A stretch of DNA of 64,000 nucleotides from Candidatus Desulfarcum epimagneticum (GTDB lineage Bacteria; Desulfobacterota; Desulfobacteria; Desulfobacterales; CR-1), in assembly GCA_900659855.1 (NCBI GenBank), contig CAACVI010000001.1, forward strand, positions 363,179 to 427,178. Direction: 5' to 3'. Position numbers and translations under genes: made by a program. The notes under the pieces are model-generated. The model saw nothing but the letters and a program-made list of their open reading frames with translations, had not been told where the DNA came from and made no database searches. This document shows positions 29,385-38,629 of the stretch, piece after piece. Each line of letters begins with the position of its first letter. Within the stretch, counting starts at the first letter, position 1.

Positions 29385-30590
29385 ATGCTTCCCCGAACAC
29401 TCGCGTCTCCCATACGCCGATATCGCCGCCAGTATCCGGTGGTGGCCATCGTGGGACCCCGCCAAAGCGGAAAAACCACCCTGGCCAGGCATTTGTTCCC
29501 CGGGCATCGGTATCTGTCCATGGAAAATCTGGACACCCGGCACATGGCCGAGGATGATCCCCGCGGATTTCTGGATGACAACGGCGGGAATCTGATTCTG
29601 GATGAAATTCAGCGGGTCCCCTCGATTTTTTCCTATCTCCAGGAGCGGGTGGACTTTGAGGACTCTCCCTCTTCGTATGTGCTCACCGGGTCCCAGCAGT
29701 TTCTTCTCATGGAGCGCGTCACCCAGTCCCTGGCCGGAAGAATCGCCACCTATCAGCTTTATCCGTTCACTTTAAACGAACTTCGCCGGGCCCGGCTCGA
29801 CCGGGACATGGACGCCATCCTTCAAATCAAAACCGTTCCCGGCGGGGACGGGGAAGAGGAAGACCTGTGCCGAATCCTTTTTTCCGGAATGTATCCCCGG
29901 ATTCATGACAAGAGACTGGACCCGGAAAAATGGATTGAAAATTATATCCTCACCTATGTGGAAAGGGATATTCGCAGCCTGGTGAATATCTCCAACTTAA
30001 AGACCTTTGAGACCTTTATCAAAATCTGCGCCTCCATGTCCGGTCAGCTGGTGAACCAGGCGGCCATCTCAAACGCGGCGGGCATATCCCAGCCCACCGT
30101 GAAAAAATGGCTTTCTCTCATGGAGGCCAGCGGCATTGTTTTTTTCTTAAGACCCCATCACAGGAATTTCAAAAAACGGCTGATCAAAACCCCGAAGCTT
30201 TATTTTGTGGACACCGGCGTTCTGTCGTCTCTTTTGTCCATCCGCAACCCCGGCCAGCTCAAAACCCATCCCCTTTTCGGGAATATTTTTGAGACGTTCA
30301 TCATCAGCGAGTTTTACAAACGCATTCATCATATCGGAGAAAGGCCCCATCTGTATTTCTGGAGGGACAGGACCGGCAATGAGATTGATTTGATCATTGA
30401 ATCCGGGAGCCGGATCATTCCCATTGAGATCAAATCTTCCCGAACATATTCGCCGGCGTTTAAAGCGGGCCTTTCCAGGTGGATGAGACTGGAGGGAAAC
30501 ACGGCCCGGAAGGGATTTGTGCTTTATCGGGGGCGGGAGACGGTGGGAAAAACATCCGATATCGCGGCGCTGCCCTGGCGGCGCATGTGA
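29385..30590 (+). CDS. AAA_14 / DUF4143 ATPase
   Basis: 401 residues. Walker A GPRQSGKTTLARHLFPG near residue 30, Walker B NLILDEIQRVPS, sensor-like VLTGSQQFLL; then a winged-helix segment (NQAAISNAAGISQPTVKKWL) and the DUF4143 C-terminal PD-(D/E)XK-like region (FYKRIHH, GNEIDLIIE, IPIEIKSSRTYSP). Such proteins are abundant in anaerobes and archaea with unknown role. The start ATG 29385 has no Shine-Dalgarno sequence because a perfect palindrome lies in front. Confidence 0.87.
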   Translation: MLPRTLASPIRRYRRQYPVVAIVGPRQSGKTTLARHLFPGHRYLSMENLDTRHMAEDDPRGFLDDNGGNLILDEIQRVPSIFSYLQERVDFEDSPSSYVLTGSQQFLLMERVTQSLAGRIATYQLYPFTLNELRRARLDRDMDAILQIKTVPGGDGEEEDLCRILFSGMYPRIHDKRLDPEKWIENYILTYVERDIRSLVNISNLKTFETFIKICASMSGQLVNQAAISNAAGISQPTVKKWLSLMEASGIVFFLRPHHRNFKKRLIKTPKLYFVDTGVLSSLLSIRNPGQLKTHPLFGNIFETFIISEFYKRIHHIGERPHLYFWRDRTGNEIDLIIESGSRIIPIEIKSSRTYSPAFKAGLSRWMRLEGNTARKGFVLYRGRETVGKTSDIAALPWRRM

Positions 30591-30597
30591 AAATAGG

Positions 30598-30626
30598 TTG
30601 ACATGGGCATGGGGCCTCAAATAAAT
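30598..30626 (+). promoter_or_regulatory. Possible promoter of the RND efflux genes
   Basis: TTGACA, 17-bp spacer, ATAAAT, about 90 bp before the adaptor gene. The -35 is perfect and the -10 is moderate. Confidence 0.5.
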
Positions 30627-30718
30627 TGGGGTTGTCCGACGCCGCCGCGCGGCCCGCGACCGGAGACGCCGGCCACTGGATTTTGTTTTAACCCTTTGAG
30701 AAAGACGAGGCGGCCCCA

Positions 30719-31825
30719 TTGAATCCTTTCATCAAAATGATCAAAAAAACAGCGCTTGTCCTGTGCGCGCTGTGTTGCGCCCTGTGGCAGCCGGCCTGCT
30801 CCCCCCCTCAGGAAGAGGCCCAGGTCCCTGGAAAGAAACCCGTGGCCGTGACCCTTTTAAACGCCGAGGCCGGGGATCTGCCCGTTATCGTGGAATCCGT
30901 GGGCCGATTGAACCCCGTCCGGGAGGCGACCCTGGCCCCGGAGATTTCCGGAATTTTCAGCGAATGCCCGGCCCGGCTGGGCGACCGGGTTGAAAAGGGG
31001 GCGGTTTTGATCCGAATCAATCCCGCCGACCACCGGCTGGCCTTAAACGAGGCCCGCGCCGGCCTTCAGGCGGCCCGGGCCCGGCTTGAGACGGCCCAAA
31101 AGACCCACGCCAGGCTGGAAAAACTGCTTCCCCGCAAGGTCATCTCCCAGGACGCCTTTGAAAAGTCCGAGGCGGAATACAAGACCGCGCTGGCCGCGTT
31201 TTCCCAGGCCGGGGCCCTGGTGGACATCCGGCGCCGAAATCTTGAAAAAACCGCCATACGCGCCCCTTTTTCCGGATTCGTGGCGTCCAGACATGTGGAG
31301 GTCGGCATGACCGCCGCCCCCGGAAAACCGGCGATCACGGTGGCGGATATCCGCTCCATGCTGCTTCTGGTCCATTTTCCCGAGGCGGATTATGTCCGGC
31401 TGGACAAAACCGACCCGGTTTCCGTGTCCGCGCCGGCCTTCCCGGGAAAGGCGTTCACCGGCGCCATTCACCGCATGGGCGTTCAGGCGGACCCGGCCAC
31501 CCACACCTTTCCGGTGGAGATACGGGTCCAAAACCCGGGGCTTAAGCTCAAAGCCGGGATGTCGGCCTTGGCGGCCGTCACCGCCGACGTTATTTCAGAC
31601 GCCGTCATGATTCCCCAAAACGCGGCCCTGTACCGGGAGAGCCGCCTGGAAGTCTTTGTGGCGGACCCCGACCAAAGGGCGCTGGCCCGGGTCGTGGAGC
31701 TGGGAAGGTCCCGAAACGGATGGGTTCATGTGTCCCGGGGCCTGGCCCCGGGCGACCGCGTCATCGTTTCAGGGGGGCAGTACCTGGAGCCGGGCGATCC
31801 GATCAAAATCATCGAAACCCCTTAA
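30719..31825 (+). CDS. RND efflux periplasmic adaptor (membrane fusion protein)
   Basis: 368 residues from TTG 30719 (GAGG 8 nt upstream); ATG 30737 is an alternative. Signal segment MIKKTALVLCALCCALW ends at a possible but weak lipobox Cys. Domains in order: barrel-sandwich part (VESVGRLNPVREATLAPEI), coiled-coil hairpin (about 100-165), lipoyl return (IRAPFSGFVASRHVEVG), beta-barrel and membrane-proximal domain ending IPQNAALY. It links the following RND pump to an outer-membrane channel; no channel gene is present in the window. Confidence 0.9.
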   Translation: MNPFIKMIKKTALVLCALCCALWQPACSPPQEEAQVPGKKPVAVTLLNAEAGDLPVIVESVGRLNPVREATLAPEISGIFSECPARLGDRVEKGAVLIRINPADHRLALNEARAGLQAARARLETAQKTHARLEKLLPRKVISQDAFEKSEAEYKTALAAFSQAGALVDIRRRNLEKTAIRAPFSGFVASRHVEVGMTAAPGKPAITVADIRSMLLLVHFPEADYVRLDKTDPVSVSAPAFPGKAFTGAIHRMGVQADPATHTFPVEIRVQNPGLKLKAGMSALAAVTADVISDAVMIPQNAALYRESRLEVFVADPDQRALARVVELGRSRNGWVHVSRGLAPGDRVIVSGGQYLEPGDPIKIIETP

Positions 31826-31855
31826 AAAACAATCCCGAAGTCTTCGGGCGGGGCG

Positions 31856-31900
31856 GAATTTTCACGATACCGTCTGATCCATTTTTTACGAGTGTATAAA
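31856..31900. repeat. Partial copy of the dispersed palindromic element (end plus flank)
   Basis: GGAATTTTCACGATACCGTC followed by TGATCCATTTTTTACGAG matches the right end and flank of copy B and the copy at 45741. It sits between the adaptor and pump genes, just before the pump ribosome site. A hairpin CCCGAAGTCTTCGGG precedes it without a T run. Confidence 0.6.
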
Positions 31901-31931
31901 GTTTATCAGTTATTTGGAGCCGGCGAAACCT

Positions 31932-34900
31932 ATGGCCTTTTTCAGATTTATCCTTGAACGCGGCAGAATTTTCACTCTTTTGGCGGTGTTTCTCCCGCTC
32001 ATCGCCGGGACATACGCGTACAAAGTCATGCCCAAGGAGGGGGAGCCGGAGATATCCGCCCCCCACGCCATCATCATCACGCCCTACCCGGGCGCCTCCC
32101 CGGCCGAAGTGGAAAGCCTGATCACCAACCCGATGGAAGAGGAGCTTTCCGGGCTTAAAAACGTGGATGAGACGCGCTCTTCCTCGGGCGAGGGCGTGTC
32201 GGTGGTGGTGGTGGATTTCGAGGTGGACGCCGATCTGGAGGCGTCTCTTCAGCGGGTCCGGGAAAAGGTGTCCGACGCGCGAAAAGAGCTTCCCGAGGAC
32301 GCTGAGGAATCCACGGTGGAGGAGATCAACTTCAGCGATCTTCCCATCATACTGGTCTCCATCGCCGGGGATATGGACCCCATCCGGCTCAGACGCCTGG
32401 CCATGGACGCGGCCGACGAGCTGGAGCTTGCGCCGGGGGTCCTGTCCGCCGATGTGGCCGGGGGCCGGACCCGGGAAATCCAGATTTACCTGGACCCCTC
32501 GCGGCTTGAGCGCCACGGCCTGGACGCGCTGGACGTGTTCGCCGCCGTCAAAAGGGCGGATGTCAACATTCCCGCCGGGCGGCTTGAAACCCCGGGGCGC
32601 CGTTTTGTCCTGAGGACTCTCACGGAAATCAAACACGCGGCGGACTATGGGGACATTCCCGTGATCCGGCGCGGGGGAAGGGTGGTCCGGGTCCGGGACG
32701 TGGGAGTGGTGGTGGACGGTCATTCCGAGGATGTCAGCTATTCCCGGGTGGACGGAGAATCCTCGGTGTCTCTGGCGGTGAAAAAAAGGGCCGGGGCCAA
32801 CATTCTGGAGACATCGGAAAACATCCGCCGGAAAATGTCGGAGATCGAAAAAAAATTCCCGTCCGGCGTGAAAGCCGTGGTCACGGCCGAGCAGGCCAAG
32901 TACATCCGCCAGGGCTTTTCCGCCATGAGCGACTCGGCCGTTTTCGGCCTGATCATTGTCATCTGCGTGCTTTATTTCGCCATGGGGTTCAGGAATTCGG
33001 TCATCACCTCCCTTTCCATTCCGCTGTCTTTGCTTTTGACGTTTATCTTTTTAAACGCCATGGGAATGTCCAACAACAACATGGTCCGGTTCGCCCTGGT
33101 GCTGTGCATCGGCCTTTTAGTGGACAACGCCATCATCGTGGTGGAAAATATTTACCACCACTACCAGACCGGCAAGGACAAAGTCACGGCGGTGATTGAA
33201 GGGGCTTCGGAGATCGCCCTTCCCGTCATATCCGCCACCTTGACCACCATGGCCGCCTTTCTGCCCATGCTGCTGATGACCGGCGTCACCGGCGAGTACA
33301 TGGGCTTTTTGCCCAAAACCGTGTCCATCGCGCTTCTGGCCTCCCTGGCTGTGGCCCTGGTGGCCAACCCCCTGATCCTGGCCCGTTTTATGAAACGGAC
33401 TGAAAAAAAAGGCCGAATCGCCGATCCCGAAGACGACCTGCGCCGCTTAAAGCGGCTCTACGTCCGCGCGGTGTCCTTCTCCCTGAACCACCGGTTTCTG
33501 CTGGTGGGCGTCACCCTTCTGGGCCTGGTCTGGGTCGGCTATATGATGGCTTCCAAAAAGGTGGAGGTCGAGATGTTTCCGGAGGTGGATTTTGATTACA
33601 TCTACATCACCATCGAAACCCCGGCCGGGACCCATGTGGACATCACCGACTCCATCGCCCGGCGGGTGGAGCGCATTGTGGCCGAAAACGCGCCGGAGGC
33701 CACCCAGGTCGTGTCCACGGTGGGCGCCCGGGGCCAGAGCGCCTATGAGATCAACGTGGGGACGGGCGGGGAGAGCCACTGGGCCGAGGTCACGGTGGAG
33801 CTTCAGGACGGAAAGGAGTTTAAACGGGCCTCGCACAAGGAGATTCAGCGTCGTCTGCGCCCCTTTCTGGACGCCATCCCGGGCGCGCTGATCCGCTTCA
33901 GGCCCCTGCAATGGGGGCCGCCCACCCCGGCCCCGGTGGTGGTGAACGTCATCGGGCCGGAGATCGAGGTCCTTCGGGGCGCCGCGGCCCGAATCAAAAA
34001 AATCCTGGCCGGCCTTCCCGGTGCCATTGACATTCGGGACGATTTTTCAGACGCGCCGCCGGAGCTTAATGTTCGCGTGGACCGGGCCAAAGCGGCCCTT
34101 CTGGGGATTTCCATGGAGACCGTGGCCATGAGCCTGCGGGCGGCGGCGGCCGGTCTGGACGTGCGGGAAATCCGGGACGAGCTGGACGTGTCCCGGACCT
34201 ATGATCTGAGAATCCGCTACGCGCCTGAATTCCGGACCGGCGAGAACATGCTGGAAAACTTCAGGCTCCGGTCGGACTCGGGCGCCCTGGTTCCCCTCGC
34301 CAACATCGCGGAGTTTGAAAGATCCGCCGGAATCAGCGAAATACGGCATGTGGACCGAAGGCGGGTGGTGAGAATCACGGCCCAGAACGAGGGGGTGTCG
34401 GCCGTGGAGCTGGCCGGGAAGCTGAAAGAAAAACTCAAGTCCCTGGCGCTTCCCGAAGCGTACACATTGACCTTCGGCGGCCACCAGAAGGAGACCGAGG
34501 AGTCTTTCGGAAGCCTGAAGCTGGCCTACATGATCGCCTTTATCCTGATTTTCGCCCTTCTGGTGACCCAGTTCAACTCCTATCTCCAGCCCTTCGCCAT
34601 CATGACCGCCCTGCCCCTGTCGGTGGTGGGCGCCGTTTTCGGCCTCTGGGTCACGGGAAATAAATTTTCCATCATGAGTTTCGTGGGCCTGGTGGGCCTG
34701 ACCGGGATCGTGGTCAACGACTCCATTGTTCTGGTGGACTGCGTCAACCGGATGCGGAAAACGGGCCTGAACATATTCGACTCCATCGTGGCGGCCGGCC
34801 GTCAGCGGCTTCGCCCCATCATTTCCACCACGCTTTCCACCATCGGCGGAATTCTCACCCTCACCCTCATCGACGAGCTGTGGGCGGGGCTGGGGGTGGT

Positions 34901-35624
34901 GATTATTTTCGGGCTGGCCTTCGCCACGGTCCTGACTTTGATCGTGGTCCCGGTGATGTACTCCATCTTTGAGGGCCTGGGCTACCATATCGTGTCGGCC
35001 CTTAAGGGGCGGCGGTGGGACTCCGTTCCCGAAGGCGCCGGCTTTTTTTACACCCGGGGGCGAAATTCCAAATTCTGGGCGATGGGGATTCTTTTGATCC
35101 AGGTCGCCTTTTTCATCGCGGGCGGCGCCTATTTTTTTCCGGAATTTTTTTCTTTTGTGGGCGGCGCCGTTCACCGGGCCCCCTCCTTTCTGAAACTGGG
35201 GGTGGAGGTCGTGGTGTTTTACATCGGCGCCCTTCTCCGCCTGGGGGGCATTCTTTTGATTCTTCTGGCGCCGGGGGCGGCGGGGCTGCTCTATTTAATG
35301 GGACGCAAGGCCCGGGAAGGGTATTACGTGGACCTTCTTCCCTCCGGCCTGACCCTGTGCCTGCCGGCGGAAAAGCTTTTCATCCCGGGCGATGAGATTG
35401 AAAAGATCAAATATTCCCGTTTTTTTTGCAGGATCGTCATCCGCGCCGGGCGGCGAAATTTTAAGATACGAAAGGTCCTGCCGGGCCGCGCCGCGCCCGG
35501 GGCCCTGTCTTTGCGGACGTGGCTGATGAAGCCGGGGCCGCCCAAATCCGAGATTCAAAAAGGCATGGATGAGATGAAAACAAGGCTGGAAGGCATGGTC
35601 AAAGCGCGGGCGGGCCTTTCATGA
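31932..35624 (+). CDS. RND efflux permease with extra C-terminal membrane/cytosolic module
   Basis: 1230 residues, about 190 longer than usual RND pumps. Family features: first membrane helix RIFTLLAVFLPLIAG, pore-domain repeats, VDNAIIVVENIYHHY in TM4 (proton-relay Asp region), second half beginning near NHRFLLVGVTLLGLVWVGY and TM10 VNDSIVLVDCVNRM. After the final pump helix (about residue 1015) come two or three more hydrophobic segments (FWAMGILLIQVAFFIAGG, VVVFYIGALLRLGGILLILL) and a roughly 100-residue soluble tail with DLLPSGLTLCLP and EKIKYSRFFCRIVIRAGRR. ATG 31932 follows GGAG. Substrate unknown. The stop overlaps the next start (ATGA). Confidence 0.9.
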   Translation: MAFFRFILERGRIFTLLAVFLPLIAGTYAYKVMPKEGEPEISAPHAIIITPYPGASPAEVESLITNPMEEELSGLKNVDETRSSSGEGVSVVVVDFEVDADLEASLQRVREKVSDARKELPEDAEESTVEEINFSDLPIILVSIAGDMDPIRLRRLAMDAADELELAPGVLSADVAGGRTREIQIYLDPSRLERHGLDALDVFAAVKRADVNIPAGRLETPGRRFVLRTLTEIKHAADYGDIPVIRRGGRVVRVRDVGVVVDGHSEDVSYSRVDGESSVSLAVKKRAGANILETSENIRRKMSEIEKKFPSGVKAVVTAEQAKYIRQGFSAMSDSAVFGLIIVICVLYFAMGFRNSVITSLSIPLSLLLTFIFLNAMGMSNNNMVRFALVLCIGLLVDNAIIVVENIYHHYQTGKDKVTAVIEGASEIALPVISATLTTMAAFLPMLLMTGVTGEYMGFLPKTVSIALLASLAVALVANPLILARFMKRTEKKGRIADPEDDLRRLKRLYVRAVSFSLNHRFLLVGVTLLGLVWVGYMMASKKVEVEMFPEVDFDYIYITIETPAGTHVDITDSIARRVERIVAENAPEATQVVSTVGARGQSAYEINVGTGGESHWAEVTVELQDGKEFKRASHKEIQRRLRPFLDAIPGALIRFRPLQWGPPTPAPVVVNVIGPEIEVLRGAAARIKKILAGLPGAIDIRDDFSDAPPELNVRVDRAKAALLGISMETVAMSLRAAAAGLDVREIRDELDVSRTYDLRIRYAPEFRTGENMLENFRLRSDSGALVPLANIAEFERSAGISEIRHVDRRRVVRITAQNEGVSAVELAGKLKEKLKSLALPEAYTLTFGGHQKETEESFGSLKLAYMIAFILIFALLVTQFNSYLQPFAIMTALPLSVVGAVFGLWVTGNKFSIMSFVGLVGLTGIVVNDSIVLVDCVNRMRKTGLNIFDSIVAAGRQRLRPIISTTLSTIGGILTLTLIDELWAGLGVVIIFGLAFATVLTLIVVPVMYSIFEGLGYHIVSALKGRRWDSVPEGAGFFYTRGRNSKFWAMGILLIQVAFFIAGGAYFFPEFFSFVGGAVHRAPSFLKLGVEVVVFYIGALLRLGGILLILLAPGAAGLLYLMGRKAREGYYVDLLPSGLTLCLPAEKLFIPGDEIEKIKYSRFFCRIVIRAGRRNFKIRKVLPGRAAPGALSLRTWLMKPGPPKSEIQKGMDEMKTRLEGMVKARAGLS

Positions 35625-36223
35625 GCTCCATACTCAAGGCGCTGAAAAAAGTTCAGAACGAATCCCCGGGGCATTATGAATTCCGTCCCTGGCCCCGGCG
35701 GGACCCGGCTCCCGAGACTTTTTGGGCAAAGCTCAAGGCCCGTTTGCGGCCCGTTTTCTGGGTCCCGGCGGTTTTGATCTGCCTGGCCCTGGGCGCCGGC
35801 GCCGTGTGGCTTTCCCGGGACCCGGCCCCGGCCACCCCGGTTTCGGACGCCCCGGCGCCCCTTGCGCCGGTCGGCGCCTCACCCCCCGGGATCGCCGAAG
35901 CGCCGCGCGCGGCGGCGGAAAAAAGCCCCGAGCCCCGGATATCGTCCCCCCGGCCCGGGGCGTTTGAGACCCAACCCGCCCCGCGAAACCCCGCCCGCCG
36001 GGACCCGGCCCAACGCATTCCCATGCTCAACGATCCCGACATCACCCTCCAGGCCATTGTCTGGGCCGGCGATCCCCGGGACCGGGTGGCGGTCATCAAC
36101 GGCCGCTTCCTGGGAGAGGGGGATATGGCCGGGGCCTTTCAGGTGACCGGCATTCTCAGGACCGAGGCCCTTTTAAAAGGCCCGGACGGCCGGGCTTTTC
36201 GCTTGGCGTACAAGAGCCGCTGA
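35621..36223 (+). CDS. GspB-like (type II secretion assembly) inner-membrane protein
   Basis: 200 residues. MSSILKALKKVQNE at the start is the short cytosolic signature of GspB/ExeB-type proteins; one membrane helix follows (VFWVPAVLICLALGAGAVWL, about 44-63), then a Pro/Ala-rich linker and a C-terminal globular domain (ITLQAIVWAGDPRDRVAVIN). GspB normally helps ExeA-like ATPase install the secretin, but no other secretion gene is in the window. The 4-bp overlap with the RND permease shows co-translation, an unusual partner. Confidence 0.75.
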   Translation: MSSILKALKKVQNESPGHYEFRPWPRRDPAPETFWAKLKARLRPVFWVPAVLICLALGAGAVWLSRDPAPATPVSDAPAPLAPVGASPPGIAEAPRAAAEKSPEPRISSPRPGAFETQPAPRNPARRDPAQRIPMLNDPDITLQAIVWAGDPRDRVAVINGRFLGEGDMAGAFQVTGILRTEALLKGPDGRAFRLAYKSR

Positions 36224-36246
36224 CCTTTTATCCTTTCGGCCCGCCC

Positions 36247-36275
36247 TTGACAGAAACCCGTCTTCACGCTATAAT
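36247..36275 (+). promoter_or_regulatory. Consensus sigma70 promoter for the KamA-like gene
   Basis: TTGACA, exactly 17 bp, TATAAT: both boxes perfect. About 90 bp of leader precede the ATG at 36368. Confidence 0.85.
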
Positions 36276-36367
36276 CCCCGATGGATCAAAAAAAACTCCC
36301 GCGAAATTCCAAAATTTTACCTGCGGTTTGACGGCGGCGTGGCGGGACAACGCCCCGATGACCGTGA

Positions 36368-37702
36368 ATGACGGTGACCCACATCCATTCTCCAAACCTG
36401 AAATACTACGGCGTTCGAAATTTCGACACATTGCCCCAGCTGAGCCGGTTTTCAAAGTCCGACATCGAGGAGATGAGGGCTGTGGCGCAGGTGTTTCCGT
36501 TTCGGACCAACCCGTATGTGGTGGAAAATCTCATTGACTGGGACCGCGCCCCGGATGATCCCATCTTCCGCCTCAATTTTCCCCACCGGGACATGCTCAA
36601 GCCCCGCGAACTGGGGATGGTGGCGGACCTTTTGGCCCGGGGCGCCCCCAAAAAAGAGATCCGCTGGCATGTCGGCGGTATTTTAAGACGGCTCAACCCC
36701 CATCCGGCGGGCCAGAAGGAGCACAATGTGCCCCGGCTCAACCAACGCCTGGTCCCCGGAATTCAGCATAAATACCGGGAAACCGTTCTGGTGTTTCCCC
36801 CGGCCGGCCAGAGCTGCCACGCCTACTGCTCGTTTTGTTTTCGATGGCCCCAGTTTGTGAGCGTTTCGGACTGGAAATTCTCCGCCGAGGACATGGACGC
36901 GGCTTTGGAATACATCCGCCAAAAAAAGGACATCACGGACATTCTGATCACCGGCGGCGACCCCATGGTCATGCCGGCCAGGCTTCTGGCCCGGCGTGTG
37001 GAGCCTTTTCTCGGCCCCGGCTTTGAGCATGTCCAAAACATCCGAATCGGGACCAAGTCCCTTTCCTACTGGCCGTTCCGCTATCTCACGGACCCGGACG
37101 CCGACGACATGATCCGCCTGTTTGAAAAAATCGTCCAAAAAAACAAACACCTGGCCATCATGGCCCATTTCAGCCACTGGAAAGAGCTGGACACCCCGTT
37201 TGTCCGGCGGGCCATTGGGCGAATCCGCTCCGCCGGGGCCGAGATCCGGACCCAGTCTCCCCTGATTCGCCATGTGAACGATTCCCCCGGGGTCTGGTCC
37301 CGGATGTGGCGCATGCAGGTGGGCCTGGGATGCGTGCCCTATTATATGTTTGTGTCGCGGGAGACCGGCGCCCAGGATTATTTTGAGGTTCCTTTGGCCC
37401 GATGTCTGGACGTTTTTCAAAAAGCCATTCGGAATGTGTCCGGGCTCGGCCGAACGGTCCGGGGGCCTGTGATGTCGGCTTTGCCCGGGAAAATCCTGGT
37501 GGACGGCGAGGCGGAGATCGGCGGCGAAAAGGTGTTTGTCCTTTCCTTTCTCCAGGGCCGGAATCCGGACTGGCAAGGCCGGCCCTTTTTCGCCCGGCGC
37601 TGTGACAAAGCCGCCTGGATCAGCGGTCTGAAACCCGCCTTTGGCGAAAAATCCTTTTTTTACGAAAAGGAGCTGGAAGAAATTCTATCCTCCATCGTCT
37701 GA
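36368..37702 (+). CDS. KamA-family radical SAM protein (lysine 2,3-aminomutase-like)
   Basis: 444 residues. Radical SAM cluster motif CHAYCSFCFR (Cys 150, 154, 157) with the KamA-type CFRWPQF continuation, LITGGDPMVM (AdoMet binding), and HFSHWKELDTPFVRRAI. The region that in lysine aminomutase is DAPGGGGK, holding the PLP lysine and a substrate-binding Asp, is here VMSALPGKI: a lysine remains but the Asp and Gly run are gone. So PLP binding is possible, while lysine as substrate is doubtful. Driven by a perfect promoter; the crotonase on the other strand ends 8 bp away. Confidence 0.85.
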   Translation: MTVTHIHSPNLKYYGVRNFDTLPQLSRFSKSDIEEMRAVAQVFPFRTNPYVVENLIDWDRAPDDPIFRLNFPHRDMLKPRELGMVADLLARGAPKKEIRWHVGGILRRLNPHPAGQKEHNVPRLNQRLVPGIQHKYRETVLVFPPAGQSCHAYCSFCFRWPQFVSVSDWKFSAEDMDAALEYIRQKKDITDILITGGDPMVMPARLLARRVEPFLGPGFEHVQNIRIGTKSLSYWPFRYLTDPDADDMIRLFEKIVQKNKHLAIMAHFSHWKELDTPFVRRAIGRIRSAGAEIRTQSPLIRHVNDSPGVWSRMWRMQVGLGCVPYYMFVSRETGAQDYFEVPLARCLDVFQKAIRNVSGLGRTVRGPVMSALPGKILVDGEAEIGGEKVFVLSFLQGRNPDWQGRPFFARRCDKAAWISGLKPAFGEKSFFYEKELEEILSSIV

Positions 37703-37710
37703 CGGCGGCG

Positions 37711-38484
37711 TCACGCAAATTTTCCATGCTTCCCATCCCCCCTGGCAAACCTACCGGCGCCCTCCAGCGCCTCTCCCTTTCCCAAAGACTCCATGCCCAG
37801 GGCGAACTCATTTTGCAAGGCGTCATCAATGGACAAAGACCATTGGGCCATGGCGCTGAGCCGGTCGTTTCTCATGCACGCCTGGGGAAACCCGGCGATT
37901 TGCCCGGCCAGCTCCTCGGCCGCCTCCCGGGCCTTTCCAAAGGGAGCCACCCGGTTGGCCAGCCCCATCTCCAGGGCCTCTTGGGCCTCCACGGGCCGAC
38001 CGGTGAGGATCATGTCCATGGCCCGGCTCATGCCGATCAGCCGGGGAAGCCGGATGGTTCCGCCGTCAATCAAAGGAACCCCGAAACGCCGGCAGAACAC
38101 CCCGAAAACCGCTGTCTCGTCCGCCACCCGCATGTCGCACCACAACGCCAGCTCCAGGCCCCCGGCCACGGCGTAGCCCGAAACCGCCGCGATGACGGGT
38201 TTTTTCAGGGTCATCCGGGTGGGCCCCAGGGGACCGTCTCCGTCAGGCTCCAGGCGGTGCAGGCGTTTTTCGTCCATGTCGGCCACGGCCTTTAAATCCG
38301 CCCCGGCGCAAAAAGAGTCCCCCTCTCCGCATAAAACCGCGACGGAAAAGGCGTCGTCGGCCTCAAACTCCCGAAACGCGTCGGCCAGGGCCTGGGCCGT
38401 GGGCCGGTCCACCGCGTTTTTGACCTCCGGTCGGTCGATCACCACCGTCCATATGTCTTTTTTGGTTTCCACCCGCACATTCAT
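37711..38484 (-). CDS. Enoyl-CoA hydratase/isomerase family protein (crotonase fold)
   Basis: 257 residues. IDRPEVKNAVDRPTAQALAD, CGEGDSFCAGADLKAVADM (oxyanion hole), SGYAVAGGLELALWCDMRV and FGVPLIDGGTIRLPRLIG. The position of the usual catalytic Glu pair shows a Glu only at one place (GLELAL), so hydratase versus isomerase cannot be decided. Start ATG 38484 with GGAGGAGG 5 nt upstream; the frame is open further up but without family sequence. Confidence 0.85.
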   Translation of the reverse strand: MNVRVETKKDIWTVVIDRPEVKNAVDRPTAQALADAFREFEADDAFSVAVLCGEGDSFCAGADLKAVADMDEKRLHRLEPDGDGPLGPTRMTLKKPVIAAVSGYAVAGGLELALWCDMRVADETAVFGVFCRRFGVPLIDGGTIRLPRLIGMSRAMDMILTGRPVEAQEALEMGLANRVAPFGKAREAAEELAGQIAGFPQACMRNDRLSAMAQWSLSIDDALQNEFALGMESLGKGEALEGAGRFARGDGKHGKFA

Positions 38485-38629
38485 GGCGTCCTCCTCCTTT
38501 CCGATTTTATGCTTTTCTTCCCTTTCCCGTTGTGATAGCCATGCCTTAACACGGGGCGGGGCAAAACACAAGCGCCCGGCGCCGGGACCCGCCCCCGGCC
38601 CGGCCGGCGTGAAAAAAAAGAGGCGCCGC

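Noticed and set aside
36368-38484. Lysine fermentation genes (KamA plus crotonase)
   Set aside because: The aminomutase motif is altered, the crotonase is on the opposite strand, and no other lysine-degradation gene is present.
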